From Mytilus trossulus (lineage: Eukaryota; Mollusca; Bivalvia; Mytilida; Mytilidae), in the NCBI RefSeq assembly GCF_036588685.1, contig NC_086375.1, forward strand, positions 41,447,270 to 41,511,269: 64,000 nucleotides of DNA. Direction: 5' to 3'. How positions within the stretch are numbered: the stretch's first letter is position 1; every line of letters begins with the position of its first letter. A model generated the notes under the pieces. The model was not told the DNA's origin and did no database searches. It was given only the letters and a program-made list of their open reading frames with translations. Positions 12,001 to 21,267 of the stretch are shown here, piece after piece. The position numbers and the translations under genes were made by a program.

Positions 12001-13678
12001 ACATTAATATCATGGACATACTAAAGAAGAGTTATAAAATAATGTAAGTCAATGTGATGTAGATTACCAGATATAATAATGGAAGATGACTGTATGTTCA
12101 CAATGATATATTTTCTGAATTACACTGAAATAATCGATTGATTTCAATTCAGATTTCAACAACGAACAAATCAATAACAACATAGAAATGATTAAATGCC
12201 CTGTCTTTAAATCAAAACGAAAACCAACTCGTGGATAAATGTAAAACACAACAAACGATAAATTGATATCATATAGAACTGCAAGTGACAGCCATTGACT
12301 AACATGTTTACTGACTTGGTGACAAGATCATAATAATGTGGCTTGGTTTAACATTTTAGTGACGTCCAACTATTCCCAAATCTTACCTTTAGACGGTGGT
12401 ATAATGTAAAATGTCTGATTACCACTGGGTCGATGCCACTGCTGGTGGACGTTTCGTTCGTCCCCGAGGGTATCACCAGCCCAGTAGACAACATTTCGGT
12501 GTTGACATGAATATCATTAATGTGGTCAATTTTACAAATTTCCTGTCTACTAAAGTTTAAATATTTTGAAAAACTAAGGATTTTCTTATCCCAGGCATAG
12601 ATTTCCTTAGCCGTATTTGACACAACCTTTTGGAATTTTGGATCCTCATTGCTCTTCAAATTTGTACTTGTTTTGCTTTATAAATATTTTGATATGAGCG
12701 TCACTGATGAGTCTTATGTAGACGAAATTGCGTCTGGCATTCTAAATTATAATCCTTGTACTTTTGATAACTATGATTACATATACGTGTATCTTAAATC
12801 AGTGACCGACCATGAAGTAAAACACTTAGTTGTTTGTAATACATGGTAAATTTCCTCTCTCTGTAGTTGTAATACACATGTTTACTGACTTGGTGTCAAG
12901 ATAATAAAAATGGGACTGGGTTTAACATGTTAGTGACGTCCTACTATCCCCAAATCTTACCTTAAGACGGTGGTATAATGTAAAATGTCTGATTACATAT
13001 ACGTCTATCTTGAATCAGCGACCGAACATGAAGTAAAACACGTAGTTGTTTGTAATACATGGTAAATTTCCTCTCTCTGTTTTACAAATATATAATAAAA
13101 AAGAAATATAATGTATTTGTAGCATACACACTGAAATGTGGATTACAAAGATTCTATAACGTATGGAGTGATTGCTGGTCTAGTTATCATAGCAGAAGTG
13201 CCTGTTTTGGTCGACTTCTGAACCAACACCTCTTTTCAATATACAACGCAGGTAAAAAAAATTAATGTACTTAATCATGATTTGCCTTTTTAGTATCAAA
13301 TTTATTGAAAATTGATATGACTTCGAGTAAGCTCTGTTGTTTTTGTGGTTGCTAATAAAATTAAGACCATATGATTTTGCTTTTTTAAAAATGATAAGCA
13401 TGCTTTAATTTCAGACATGAAGAAATATAAATAAATAACATGTGGTTTCTTTTTATACAATTAAAGATGCGTAAATTTTCTTTTAAATAAAAAAAAAGAA
13501 TATATATGGTCAATATGTTGTCAAGCGATTTGAATTAGAAAACAATAGTTGTACATTATTTAATTTTAAAGATTAGGAATGCTAAAATGTGTATTTGTTA
13601 ATAGCAGGTTACGACGTTGGGTATTCTCCTAAAACAGTGGTTGTGAAGACAGCATCATATGATGATGATTTGTACTGA
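1..13678 (+). CDS. Gene I: modular Tyr/His/Gly-rich, Cys-repeat secreted protein, 5' end outside the window
   Basis: Twenty coding exons are visible: 1-51, 450-938, 1392-1520, 2355-2444, 2789-2917, 3440-3541, 4556-4684, 4925-5041, 5641-5769, 5995-6111, 6600-6728, 7604-7720, 8112-8240, 9130-9246, 9651-9779, 10186-10674, 11116-11244, 11812-11973, 13123-13251 and 13608-13678. Joined, they give 3083 nt in one open frame (1026 residues plus stop). All junctions are AG/GT and all introns are phase 1. A exons (Tyr/His/Gly/Ser) alternate strictly with B exons (C-x11-C-x9-C). A paralogue, gene II, starts 22 kb downstream and carries a signal peptide, so this protein is probably secreted too. The order is abnormal: an exon 22-24-like block (first three exons) precedes an exon 5-like start, so two arrays look fused. 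I do not recognise the family. A structural role in byssus, shell or periostracum is inferred from composition and repetition only. Confidence 0.85.
450..938 (+). CDS. Gene I exon 2: large A exon with ten His hendecad repeats
   Basis: 489 nt. After a short leader (QHAIGLNLLRRHSHI) come ten consecutive 11-residue repeats (497-826), such as ANKHVARISHV and AGKHVHRIASV, each with His at position 4. The exon ends in an ordinary A-type tail, YYKKYHGFKISHNRFSYGG. Acceptor tttacag, donor gtaaga. It is nearly identical to 10186-10674 and 51669-52157. Confidence 0.87.
1392..1520 (+). CDS. Gene I exon 3 (B exon, CGLQRFYNLW type)
   Basis: Divergent B module: LKCGLQRFYNLWSNCW, then RRSLCFGRLRKSHLFELY. 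Its translation equals that of exons 11116-11244 and 52416-52544. The intron after it matches the intron after 11244 as far as about 1957 and then diverges. Confidence 0.85.
2355..2444 (+). CDS. Gene I exon 4 (short A exon, array-start type)
   Basis: 90 nt encoding GHGYGGGYLSYYKKYHG followed by FKLRHNRFFYGGHG. Its best match is gene II exon 5 (39252-39341), the third array exon there, so it marks the start of a second array within gene I. Confidence 0.83.
2789..2917 (+). CDS. Gene I exon 5 (B exon, Arg-rich type)
   Basis: Encodes LRCARRRFYRSWRGCYRR, then SRCFGYLRKRHLFGLYHRG. Keeps C-x11-C-x9-C but replaces Asp/His by Arg. The orthologous position in gene II is 39675-39803. Confidence 0.85.
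3440..3541 (+). CDS. Gene I exon 6 (A exon)
   Basis: 102 nt encoding GYRSVHSHTKYSYSYYRSHH, then GFSIRHSRFSYHGV. Lacks the SSYGG start of later A exons. Matches gene II 40419-40520. Confidence 0.85.
3978..4262 (+). repeat. Dispersed mussel repeat ('gattgccaatgagacaac' family) in gene I intron 6
   Basis: Begins near gaggtggcatgattgcc and runs through aggtcaccgtacggccttc to cttgggacaggcacatgc. Fragments of the same family occur at 15000, 15710 (reverse), 17405, 20483 (reverse), 40248 and 48244. No coding capacity. Confidence 0.65.
4556..4684 (+). CDS. Gene I exon 7 (B exon)
   Basis: Core B module with YRLQCSSTRFYRLWSNCYDH and GTCFGRLRNQHLFYRYVGG. Contains the 18-nt inverted repeat at 4608-4625. 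Confidence 0.86.
4925..5041 (+). CDS. Gene I exon 8 (A exon)
   Basis: 117 nt, the standard A module: GSSYGGIVGGYGHSRYSYSY, then YRSHHGFSIRHNRFSYHGV. Confidence 0.86.
5641..5769 (+). CDS. Gene I exon 9 (B exon)
   Basis: YRLKCSSTRFYKLWSNCYDH type. Lys replaces Arg before the conserved LW. The junction codon with the preceding A exon is T|CC (Ser). Confidence 0.86.
5995..6111 (+). CDS. Gene I exon 10 (A exon)
   Basis: Standard A module differing from exon 8 by Gly to Arg in SSYGGIVGRYGHSRYSY. The upstream intron 5770-5994 is the shortest in the array. Confidence 0.86.
6600..6728 (+). CDS. Gene I exon 11 (B exon)
   Basis: B module ending VGSCFGRLRRQHLFYRYVAG. A longer open frame runs on to 6925 past the gtatgt donor, but that is read-through into the intron. 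Confidence 0.86.
7604..7720 (+). CDS. Gene I exon 12 (A exon)
   Basis: Standard A module ending RFSYHGA (gct instead of gtt) with a gtatgt donor. The introns on either side of the next B exon resemble each other (6729-7603 and 8241-9129), so exons 11-12 and 13-14 copied with their introns. Confidence 0.86.
8112..8240 (+). CDS. Gene I exon 13 (B exon)
   Basis: B module ending GRLRSQHLFYKYGGG; the usual Val in the last YV is Gly. Confidence 0.86.
9130..9246 (+). CDS. Gene I exon 14 (A exon)
   Basis: Encodes GSAYGGVVGGYGHGRYSYRY, then YRSHHGFSIRHNRFSYHGV. Matches gene II exon 21. Confidence 0.86.
9651..9779 (+). CDS. Gene I exon 15 (B exon, CSSSRF type)
   Basis: Encodes YQLKCSSSRFYRLWSDCYDD, then VGDCFGRLRRQHLFYKYVAG. 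This acidic variant always sits directly before the large His exon (also 50701-50829). Confidence 0.86.
10186..10674 (+). CDS. Gene I exon 16: second large A exon with ten His hendecads
   Basis: 489 nt, same architecture as 450-938. Hendecads lie at 10233-10562, with small changes such as EYQHKRHLHDREYQ near the end. The last codons read YGGKG instead of YGGHG. Acceptor tttacag, donor gtaaga. Confidence 0.87.
11116..11244 (+). CDS. Gene I exon 17 (B exon, CGLQRFYNLW type)
   Basis: Translates identically to exon 3 (1392-1520), including HRRSLCFGRLRKSHLFELY. Donor gtagtt is weak but conserved in both copies. Confidence 0.85.
11812..11973 (+). CDS. Gene I exon 18 (A' exon with VVVK leader)
   Basis: 162 nt: DYDNDYASGAVVVKNTVYGG, then YHLGDSHVVTYMDYYKQYHG and FKISHNRFTYGGKG. 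The DxD...VVVK leader resembles the protein's own C-terminal exon. Matches gene II 53982-54143. Confidence 0.85.
12303..13080. repeat. About 0.2-kb tandem duplication in gene I intron 18; first copy interrupted
   Basis: The sequence starting catgtttactgacttggtg is present twice (from 12303 and from 12877), each ending near gtaaatttcctctctctg. The second copy is uninterrupted. The first is split by a 351-bp insertion (12423-12773). Gene II has a single relative of this stretch near 54610-54740. Confidence 0.75.
12423..12773 (-). mobile_element. ACCACTGGGTCGATGCC-family mussel element with TGATTAC target duplication
   Basis: Flanked by TGATTAC at 12416-12422 and 12774-12780. The neighbouring duplicate holds the empty site, TGATTAC once, at 12990-12996. 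The insert starts cactgggtcgatgcc and ends gataacta. It is reverse-oriented relative to the copies at 20095, 57332 and 60266. No open frame, so non-autonomous. Confidence 0.75.
13123..13251 (+). CDS. Gene I exon 19 (last B exon)
   Basis: Encodes LKCGLQRFYNVWSDCW, then SACFGRLLNQHLFSIYNAG. Acceptor tttgtag, donor gtaaaa. Confidence 0.84.
13608..13678 (+). CDS. Gene I exon 20: terminal coding exon
   Basis: Encodes GYDVGYSPKTVVVKTASYDD, then DLY and TGA at 13676-13678. The exon runs 8 nt past the stop to a gtattc donor at 13687, so an intron lies in the 3' UTR, close enough to the stop that decay is not expected. Confidence 0.85.
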
Positions 13679-14396
13679 TAACTGAGGTATTCATAACAAA
13701 TATACTTTTACTCTTCTCTTCATCTTTGTCCCTTTTTTTAACGCCACTGTTAAGTCTTTTGTAAACGGAAACAAGACGGTGGTGTACAACACAATAAGCC
13801 TGATATCTTCAGTAAACTTTTAGTATTCTGCAATAAGCTTTTTAATTTGTTTTGATAATTTCATTCAAGTTATTACTCTTTTATTCATTACTCAATTTAT
13901 TTTAACACTCTAACTTCTTGAACAATAAAGTTTTAACACGATACCGCCCGTTTTAATTTAAAATTGTCAAATGAAGGCGTTACCAGGTGAAAATATTCTC
14001 TTTTGTCAAACGGTTTCGACAAATGGTAAGAGAACATAAGAATTGAATGATTTTTTTTTAACTCTAATATATCTCGATTATAAAGCTTGACATCAGGGGT
14101 ATACTGTTGATTATTTGGCTTGTGTTCCTTTTGTTTTTTTTAAGAGGTTTAACACGATACACTGAAATTGTTTCGATAATGTTATTACCTTCTGTATTTT
14201 ATTCTGATAAAGTGTAATCTTAATCACAATACTAGTATATGGTATTGCAACACTTGCAATTGTAGTAAAAATGTTACAGAACGTTCATATTCAATAGTTA
14301 TGTTAGTAAGCTTTAACATTGGAAACTATAGAAAAATAATTTAACTACAAGTTATAGTAGAAAATAAACTAATATTTTTCTTGTCTTTTGTTGTAG

Positions 14397-14445
14397 AATA
14401 AGGAGTATCCTGTATATATAGTGAATAATAAATAAATCTAACTGA
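14397..14445 (+). promoter_or_regulatory. Gene I 3'-UTR exon with poly(A) signal
   Basis: After a ttgttgtag acceptor the sequence aataaggagtatcctg begins an exon also present in gene II (56602). AATAAA is at 14431-14436, so cleavage is expected within about 30 nt. The exact end is not determined. Confidence 0.6.
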
Positions 14446-15260
14446 TGAACATGTTTTTGTAATATGTTAATATTTAGACCGACAATCACATATATTGGTT
14501 ATCACAAAACAATACACTTTTCATTGTACGTAATTTTGAAGAATGATCTATAACTAGAACTTAACTGATTTTTTTGCTGTATATGCGAACTCACAATTAT
14601 CAAGACCGACTTTTTCGCGTCAATAAACACACAAACAAAGATACACACATGGTCAACATATGTCAAAGAAGACCTCAATTAGAACATAAAAAAAATTGAA
14701 TAAATAAAGGCAACAGTTTAAAACTGCATTGTAACAGTAACTGTCATAAATCGTTTAAAAGAAAACAAACCCAGGTCACAAAACAAAGCTGTAGGAAACA
14801 CATCAACTATAAGAGAAAAACACTGAACAACATAAAAAGAAATTGCCACAAAAACAAACGACAACTTAAATAGAAACAGACTTTTGATGAAACATTTAAT
14901 ATTCATAACTTGGAACAGGACATTTTAAGAAAGAAAATGGTTGGTTGAACCTGGTTTAATGACAACTTTAACTTTCCATCCAAGTCCCAATTTATAAATG
15001 AAAACCATAATAGTTCTAGATACGGTCTTGAACATGGAGCCTTGGCTCACATAGAATAGCCTGTTATCAAGGCGACAGAAACAATTCTAGTGTAAAACCA
15101 TTTCAAACGGGAAAACCAACGGTCTAATCTTTATCAAAGAACGAGAATCGAGAAACACTTATGAACCACACCAACAAACGACAACTACTGAACATCAGAT
15201 TCCTGACTTTGAACAGGTGCAAACAACTGCAAGGGGTTTACACGTTTTAATGGTAACAAA
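14446..15260. repeat. Downstream of gene I: unrecognised AT-rich DNA, then a dispersed repeat
   Basis: I see nothing coding at 14446-14700. From about 14701 the sequence matches the interspersed 'gagccttggctcacat' / 'acgggaaaaccaacggtct' repeat and ends near gattcctgactttgaacagg at 15220. The reverse complement of part of it is at 20483-20600. Confidence 0.55.
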
Positions 15261-16380
15261 GCTTCACATTAAGGTTCTTGCCGTACTTGATCATGGTGTT
15301 GTTTTTATTATTGGATGGACTCTAAGAGAGACGAAGGACATGATGATAAAGGAAGCTAGCCTATGTATCACTCACGGTGGGTTGACTATTGTCATTCAAG
15401 TGATATTTCAGAAATAACATTCCTACCAGGTTTCAATAAAGAAATTATAAAGAGGCCAAGGTTTCAATTCCCTCAAGTGAAAAAATCTTCAGTTGAATTT
15501 TTAATTATTTATAAGATCCATTTTGTCAGAAATGACCTTGCACTTTCCAATATTACCAGATTGTTTCCTTAAACTTTCGTAATTTTAGTTCCTGAAGTCA
15601 AAAAGAGTATTTGAAATCGGCTGAAGTATTGAGATGCCTCAACGTTTAACAAATCTTATAGGATGATAGCACCTTGTAAATTAATAAGTCAGTCTATGTA
15701 TTGTTTAACATTGTCATTTCGGGCCTTTTATAGCTGACTATGCAATACGGGCATTGCTCATTGTTGAAGGTCGTACGGTGACCTATAGTTGTTCATTTCA
15801 GTGTCATTTTGTCATTATAGTCTCTGATGGAGATTGAGGCATTGGCAAACATACAATATCTTCTTTTTCATATATCATACATGCAGCCATTGTTATTGAA
15901 AAATTGGGAAAATCACAAGAATCAGACAATATAATTTAGTTTTTGTACGGTTCATCTAAAAACAACGTAGAAGGCGAAAGTAAAGCACAACACATCAAAT
16001 TTACATGTTAATAACGACTGGAACATTGGTTGGAAAATTTCAGTCTGCCAACCTGTTTTCATAAATGTTAATTGTGTATACAAATCTGCACTTATGGAAG
16101 TAGTCCTCCTATAATATATTCTAGTGGACTGTTCATGTTGGGAAATATACTCGCTCAGATAATCATGTTACCCGAATCTTTTAAACTGGAATGAAAAGTT
16201 AAATAACAGAAATATAGGACGTCAAGACTAATTCCAAACGAAGAAAATCTTACAAAATTAAAAGCTCAAGCACATCATACGAATGGAAAACAATTGTCAT
16301 ATTCTTGACTTGGTAAATGCAATTTCTGATGTACAGAAATATAGATGAAATATAGATACTAATAGGAGTAAGAAGACAAT
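15261..16380. other. Intergenic; repeat fragments only
   Basis: 15700-15870 is a reverse-oriented piece of the 'gattgccaatgagacaac' family (cgtacggtgacctatag). 16236-16330 resembles the 'tgtcatattcctgacttggta' repeat. The rest shows no recognisable gene; its short open frames lack supporting features. Confidence 0.45.
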
Positions 16381-16880
16381 TTTTGTTATATTTAACATTG
16401 CCATTTAGGTGCGAGGTTTGGCATGCCACAAAACCAGGTTCAACCCACCAATGTCCTGTACCAAGTCAGGAAAATGGCCATTGTTGTATTATAGTTCGTT
16501 TCTGTGTGTATAACATTTTAACGTTGTGTTTCCGTTGTGTCGTTTGTTTTCTCTTATATTTGAGTGTGAATTCGCATTACTATAAGACTTGTCACGGTAG
16601 TTTTCTATCCCAAATTCATGTATTTGGTTTTGATGTTATAATTGTTATTCTCATCGGATTTTGTCTAATGCTTAGTCTGTTTCTGTGTGTGTTACATTTT
16701 AATGTTGTGTCGTTGTTCTCCTCTTATATTCAATGCGTTTCCCTCAGTTTTAGTTTGTTACCCCAATTTTTTTTGTCCATAGATTTACGAGTTTTGAACA
16801 GCGGTATACTAATGTTGCCTTTATTTGAGACATTATCAGTGACAGTTTGTATGAATAAAACGTGTCAGTCAAACAGATGA
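16381..16880. repeat. Dispersed repeat ending 'gttttgaacagcggtatact'
   Basis: Contains caccaatgtcctgtaccaag, two related gtttctgtgtgt segments and the 3' motif gttttgaacagcggtatact. A fragment of the same 3' end is at 26100-26165, which argues for an interspersed repeat and not for the 165-residue frame that crosses it. Confidence 0.6.
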
Positions 16881-16930
16881 ATTTAATTTAGTACGGAAAA
16901 ATTTTATGATGCATTTAGAGTAAACTTTAC

Positions 16931-17400
16931 CTGATTGAGCTGGAACATTAATTTGTTTATATATTTAAAAATTTATATAGGAGAATTCATAAAACAGAAA
17001 TAAATGTCAGTTACTATCAGTGACTTAATAGCTGGTGATAACTTGGAGGACTAACACTCCACCAGCAATCGAATCGACGCATGCTAAAAATATGAAAAAA
17101 TCTCTCCACATAACACATGTAAATCAATGAACCAGCGAGACTCTACGTCGTAAACAAATCATTTCATTTATAAATTTGACCATAACAAGAAAAAAAAGTA
17201 TTCGTTTCTCCTGATTGAGCTTGAAAATTAGTTTGTTTATATATTTGTAACGAAAAATTCATGGCACAGATATATAACAAGTCATGTCAATTCTTATCAG
17301 TGATTACATACTGCATAACTTGTGATATCCTCGCGGATTTACATGATTCCAGCAATCCAATCAACTCGTGCTCAAAATTGAAAGTGTGACAAAATCTATA
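16931..17400. repeat. Two diverged tandem units of about 280 bp
   Basis: cctgattgagct, tttgtttatatattt, tatcagtga and 'ccagcaatc' occur in order from 16931 and again from 17209. A third relative lies at 57488-57640 (and in its duplicate at 60422-60574) with the form gcagtcgaatccaccca. No coding sequence. Confidence 0.55.
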
Positions 17401-18178
17401 AATATAAAAAAGAAGATGTGGTATGATTGCCAATGAGACATCTATCCACAAAAGACCAAAATGACACAGGCATTAACAACTATATTATAAAGATTTCTCT
17501 CCACATGAAACCGGCATTCATTGAACCAACGAGGTCCTTCATCGTAATCAAACCGTTTCATTTCTGAATTTGACAATGAAATAGGAATTGTTTCCACACT
17601 CTCAGAATACCTCATGCCCATTTCTATATGAGTAACGTCATCCTTTTGTCAGTTGCTCCTATCAAAACCACATAGAGATTGATATCTTAATTAAAAGATA
17701 GAGTGTGTTACTTGACACAATGCATACTGTTGCAACTGTTTTGATTCGAGCGCCACTGATGAGTCTTGTGTAGACGAAATGTGTTTATGATCCACCAAAT
17801 TATATGTCTGTAGTCATAAGAATATAGTATGAGTCTTAATGAGACAACTCTCTATCCATGTGATGTCCTTGATGATCCTGTTTAAACAGATTGTTAAATT
17901 AACAGTACAATCGGGGCATTTGATTATTTGGAATATCTACTAATTTTCACTTCTACGTACTATGAACATCAAGATTATTCTCCTTAAATCTGTTCAACAG
18001 GAAAGTTTTATCTAGCTCTAATTGTATATTTTTATTGTTTATATTCACCCCATATGTATCTAGTGTTAAATTAGGTTTTTATATGACAAAACTTTCCTTG
18101 TGTTCATAATTATTGGAAGATATTATAAACACAGACGTAGAATACATAAAACGACAAAGATATTTTACATTGAATGTA
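17401..18178. other. Intergenic with short repeat fragments
   Basis: 17405-17500 and 17820-17865 are fragments of the 'gccaatgagac' family. 17745-17790 (gagcgccactgatgagtctt) is a fragment of the ACCACTGGGTCGATGCC family. Nothing else recognised. Confidence 0.45.
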
Positions 18179-18663
18179 GGACAGAAAGTCACAGGACAAA
18201 AAGTCACAAACAAAAAGTCACGGAAAAAAGTCACAGGACAAAAAGTCACAATTCATTTTTTCTGATTATTTTCTTCGAATGAAAACCTCTTATTTCAACA
18301 AAATTATTTTTGTATTTTTCTTGAACTATAATTGTATATAAACTAACTTTGTAAACAAAATTAATCAAATAATATCAAAGATGGTCAAATAATTGTAAAA
18401 AATCAAAATGTCAAAGTGGCTCGGCACTTAAATGGCTTCATGGTGCCAATAAATATATCTTTCGCATGATTAAAATCAAATAAATCTTGATTTTTTTCAA
18501 GTATAAAGACACATTTCCTAAACTTTAATATGAATATATGTATTAAAAATTAAATATTTCAAGATATTTCTCTTCTTTATTCAAACAATTGTCAACAAAT
18601 TATTTGTGACTTTTTGTCCTGTGACTTTTTGTCTGTGACTTTTTGTCCTGTGACTTTCTGTCC
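18179..18663. mobile_element. 485-bp inverted-repeat element with repeated AGTCACAGGACAAAA termini
   Basis: The left end (18179-18250) carries ggacagaaagtcacaggac followed by repeated aaaaagtcaca. The right end (18600-18663) is its reverse complement. Between the arms is AT-rich non-coding DNA. Each arm is itself a small array of four similar motifs. I find no convincing target duplication. Confidence 0.7.
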
Positions 18664-19440
18664 ATTTACCTTTTTCATTTACCTGTTTACATTATGAGAA
18701 ACCGTTTTTTTCAAAAGGGATTATTTCCTAAGGATTGTCAAATATTTCGCAGTTGTGTCTTGCCATGGCTTTGTTTGGATTTGTTTGTTTGCATTTCGGT
18801 CTTGAATTTTTGTCCCTAGTATTTTATTAACTATAATTATGCTTTTGCATTCTGGTATTGCAGATCAACTTTATTCGTTCATAGTGTGTTAATTTGCGTT
18901 TTTTTCATTCAGTTAAGCCTTCCTATTGATATTTTATCGTGTGTTTTTCTATGTTGTGATGTTATACTTTTGTTTCAGAAAAAGGGAGAAGATTTGGTAC
19001 CATTAAAACGTTTAATCTCGTTTCAAATGTTTGCACCTGTCCCAAGTCAGGAATCTGATGTACAGTAGTTTTCGTTTGTTTATGTTATTTATGAATCAAT
19101 CAAATTAAAGTCAGGAATCTGATGTACAGTAGTTGTCGTTTGTTTATGTTATTTATGAATCAATCAAATTAAAGTCATCACTCAAGAAATTTTACAGTCG
19201 CCAATATGAGCTGATATCTGATATTCTTCGTTAGTAATAATAACCTTCAATCATTATCGAACTGAACAAAGAAATAACACGACGGGTGCCGTATACGGTG
19301 CAAAAAATGCCTACCCTTCCGGAGCACATGATTTCACTCCCAGTTTTTAGTGGAGTTCGTGTTGGTTCTTATTTATTATTTATTACTGTTGATGTAAATG
19401 TCCCTTGTTTTTTTTAGTCTTTGTTTGCCCCTTGGTTTTT
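18664..19440. repeat. Dispersed repeat and a 64-bp tandem duplication
   Basis: 18850-19060 is a known-looking mussel repeat (ggtaccattaaaacgttta, cacctgtcccaagtcagga). Its end, beginning aagtcaggaatctgatgtac, is duplicated in tandem at 19044-19107 and 19108-19171. 19305-19365 carries a reverse fragment of the repeat at 26712 and 52610 (tacccttccggagcacatga). Confidence 0.55.
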
Positions 19441-20045
19441 ATCCCCCACCTTTGACAGTAGAGGGGCATTATGTTTTCTGGTATGTGGCTCCGTTCGTTC
19501 GTTCGTTCGTCCCGCTTCAGGTTAAAGTTTTTGGTCAAGGTAGTTTTTGATGAAGCTGAAGTCCAATCAACTTGAAACTTACTACACTTGTTGATTATGA
19601 TATGATCTTTCTAATTTTAAAGCCAAATTAGACTTTTGACCCCAATTTCACGGTCCATTGAACATAGAATTGAAAGTTGGAGTTTCAGGTTAAAGTTTTT
19701 GGTCAAGGTAGTTTTTGAAGAAGCTGGAAGTCCAATCAACTTGAAACTTAGTACACTTGTTGCTTATGATATTATCTTTCTAATTTTAAAGCCAAATTAG
19801 ACTTTTGACCACAATTTCACGGTCCATTGAACATAAAAGATGAAAGTGGGAGTTTTAGGTTAAAGTTTTTGGTGAAGGTAGTTTTTGATGAAATTGAAAT
19901 TCAATCAACATAAAACTTAGAACACATATTCCCTATAGTATACTCTTTCTAATTTTAATGCCAAATAAGATTTTTACCTAATTTCAGGGTCCATGAACAT
20001 GGAAAATGATTGAGTGGGACATCTGTGTACTTTGGACACGTTCTT
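19441..20045 (+). repeat. 'atcccccacc...gaggggcattatg' bivalve repeat with three internal units
   Basis: Starts ccccacctttgacagtagag and a gttcgttcgttcgtcc microsatellite, followed by three diverged units of about 170 bp, each beginning aggttaaagtttttggt. Ends gtactttggacacgttcttg. Single-unit relatives are at 42306-42626 and 43924-44244. Confidence 0.7.
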
Positions 20046-20089
20046 GTTATTGTTATTGTCTTATACGTGTTTCTCATTTTTGTTACATA

Positions 20090-20665
20090 GATTAGATAAC
20101 TATCAAAGGTACCAGGATTATAATTAAGTACACCAGACGCGCGTTTCGTCTACATAAGACTCATCAGTGACGATCATATCAAAATATTTATAAAGCAAAA
20201 CAAGTACAAAGTTGAAGAGCAATAAGGATTCAAAATTCAAAAAAAGTTGTGCCAAATACGGCTAAGGTAATATATTCCTGCGAGAAGAAAATCTCTAGTC
20301 TTTCAAAAATTCAAAGTTTTGTAAACAGGAAATTTATAAACATTACCACATTATTGATATTAATGTCAAAACCTTGTTGACTACTGGGCTAGTGATACCC
20401 TCGGGGACGAAACGTCCACCAGTAGTGGCATCGACCCAGTAGCGTAAATAGTTATCAAAGGTACCAGGATTATAATTAAGTAAGACCGTTGGTTTTCCCG
20501 TTTGAATGGTTTTACCCTAGTTAGTGTGGTGCCCTTTATAGCTTGTTGTTCGGTGTGAGCCAAGGCTACGTGTTGAAGGCCGTACATTGACCTATAATGG
20601 TTTACTTTTTTAAATTGTTATTTGGGTGGAAAGTTGCCTAATTGGCATTCCTATATCTATTTACA
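20090..20665 (+). mobile_element. ACCACTGGGTCGATGCC-family element joined to a second dispersed repeat
   Basis: 20095-20452 runs from taactatcaaaggtaccagg through cgcgcgtttcgtctacataa to ggcatcgacccagt, the reverse complement of the ends seen at 12423. It restarts for about 40 bp and then switches at 20483 into the reverse form of the 'accaacggtct' repeat. Confidence 0.6.
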
Positions 20666-21267
20666 TAATCCAGTTGACATTGTAAGGGTGATGCATACGT
20701 GGTTAATCGTGCATTTTGTACCTTTTAATGCTATTGTTTTCACCCTATCTAACATTTTGCTTATTCAAATAGTTTTATAATTTGATAATGCTATTGTAGA
20801 ACGTGTTGGTTTATTCCACAAAGCTAGATTTGGTGGAAGATTGAGTTCTTTCACAAAACATTTTGAATCCCGTCGTATAGTTTCCCTGCCCTAACTAAAG
20901 ACAACATTAGAACAGTGGTATTCAAAAGTCATACCTGGATTGAGAAAAAAAACAAATCCGGGTTACACACCAAAACCAAGGGTAACACATCATCTATAAG
21001 AAAAAACAAAAGAATGCCTTAAAAACCAAAATGCAGCAAAAATAAATTTGGTAGGGTAAACGAACAGTCCTATAAATTGGATATAAATGACAGATAACGT
21101 ATTCAATCATTAGTATCTTAAAATTATTAAACTTTGAATACTTGAATACTGAAGTTTATCAGAATGGAAAGTATTTATACACAATTTGCTTTAAACTTTG
21201 CATTCCAAGTGAGATTAGTTCAGTATATATTCACAATGAGTGAACCCAATATGGCTTCCTCCATGAA
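20666..21267. other. Intergenic, nothing recognised
   Basis: AT-rich DNA. Near 20935-21070 it has the style of dispersed mussel repeats (gggttacacaccaaaaccaa), but I cannot assign it. Confidence 0.35.

Noticed and set aside
16383..16880. 165-residue plus-strand open frame
   Set aside because: It lies within an interspersed repeat whose 3' end recurs at 26100; hydrophobic reading comes from T-rich DNA.
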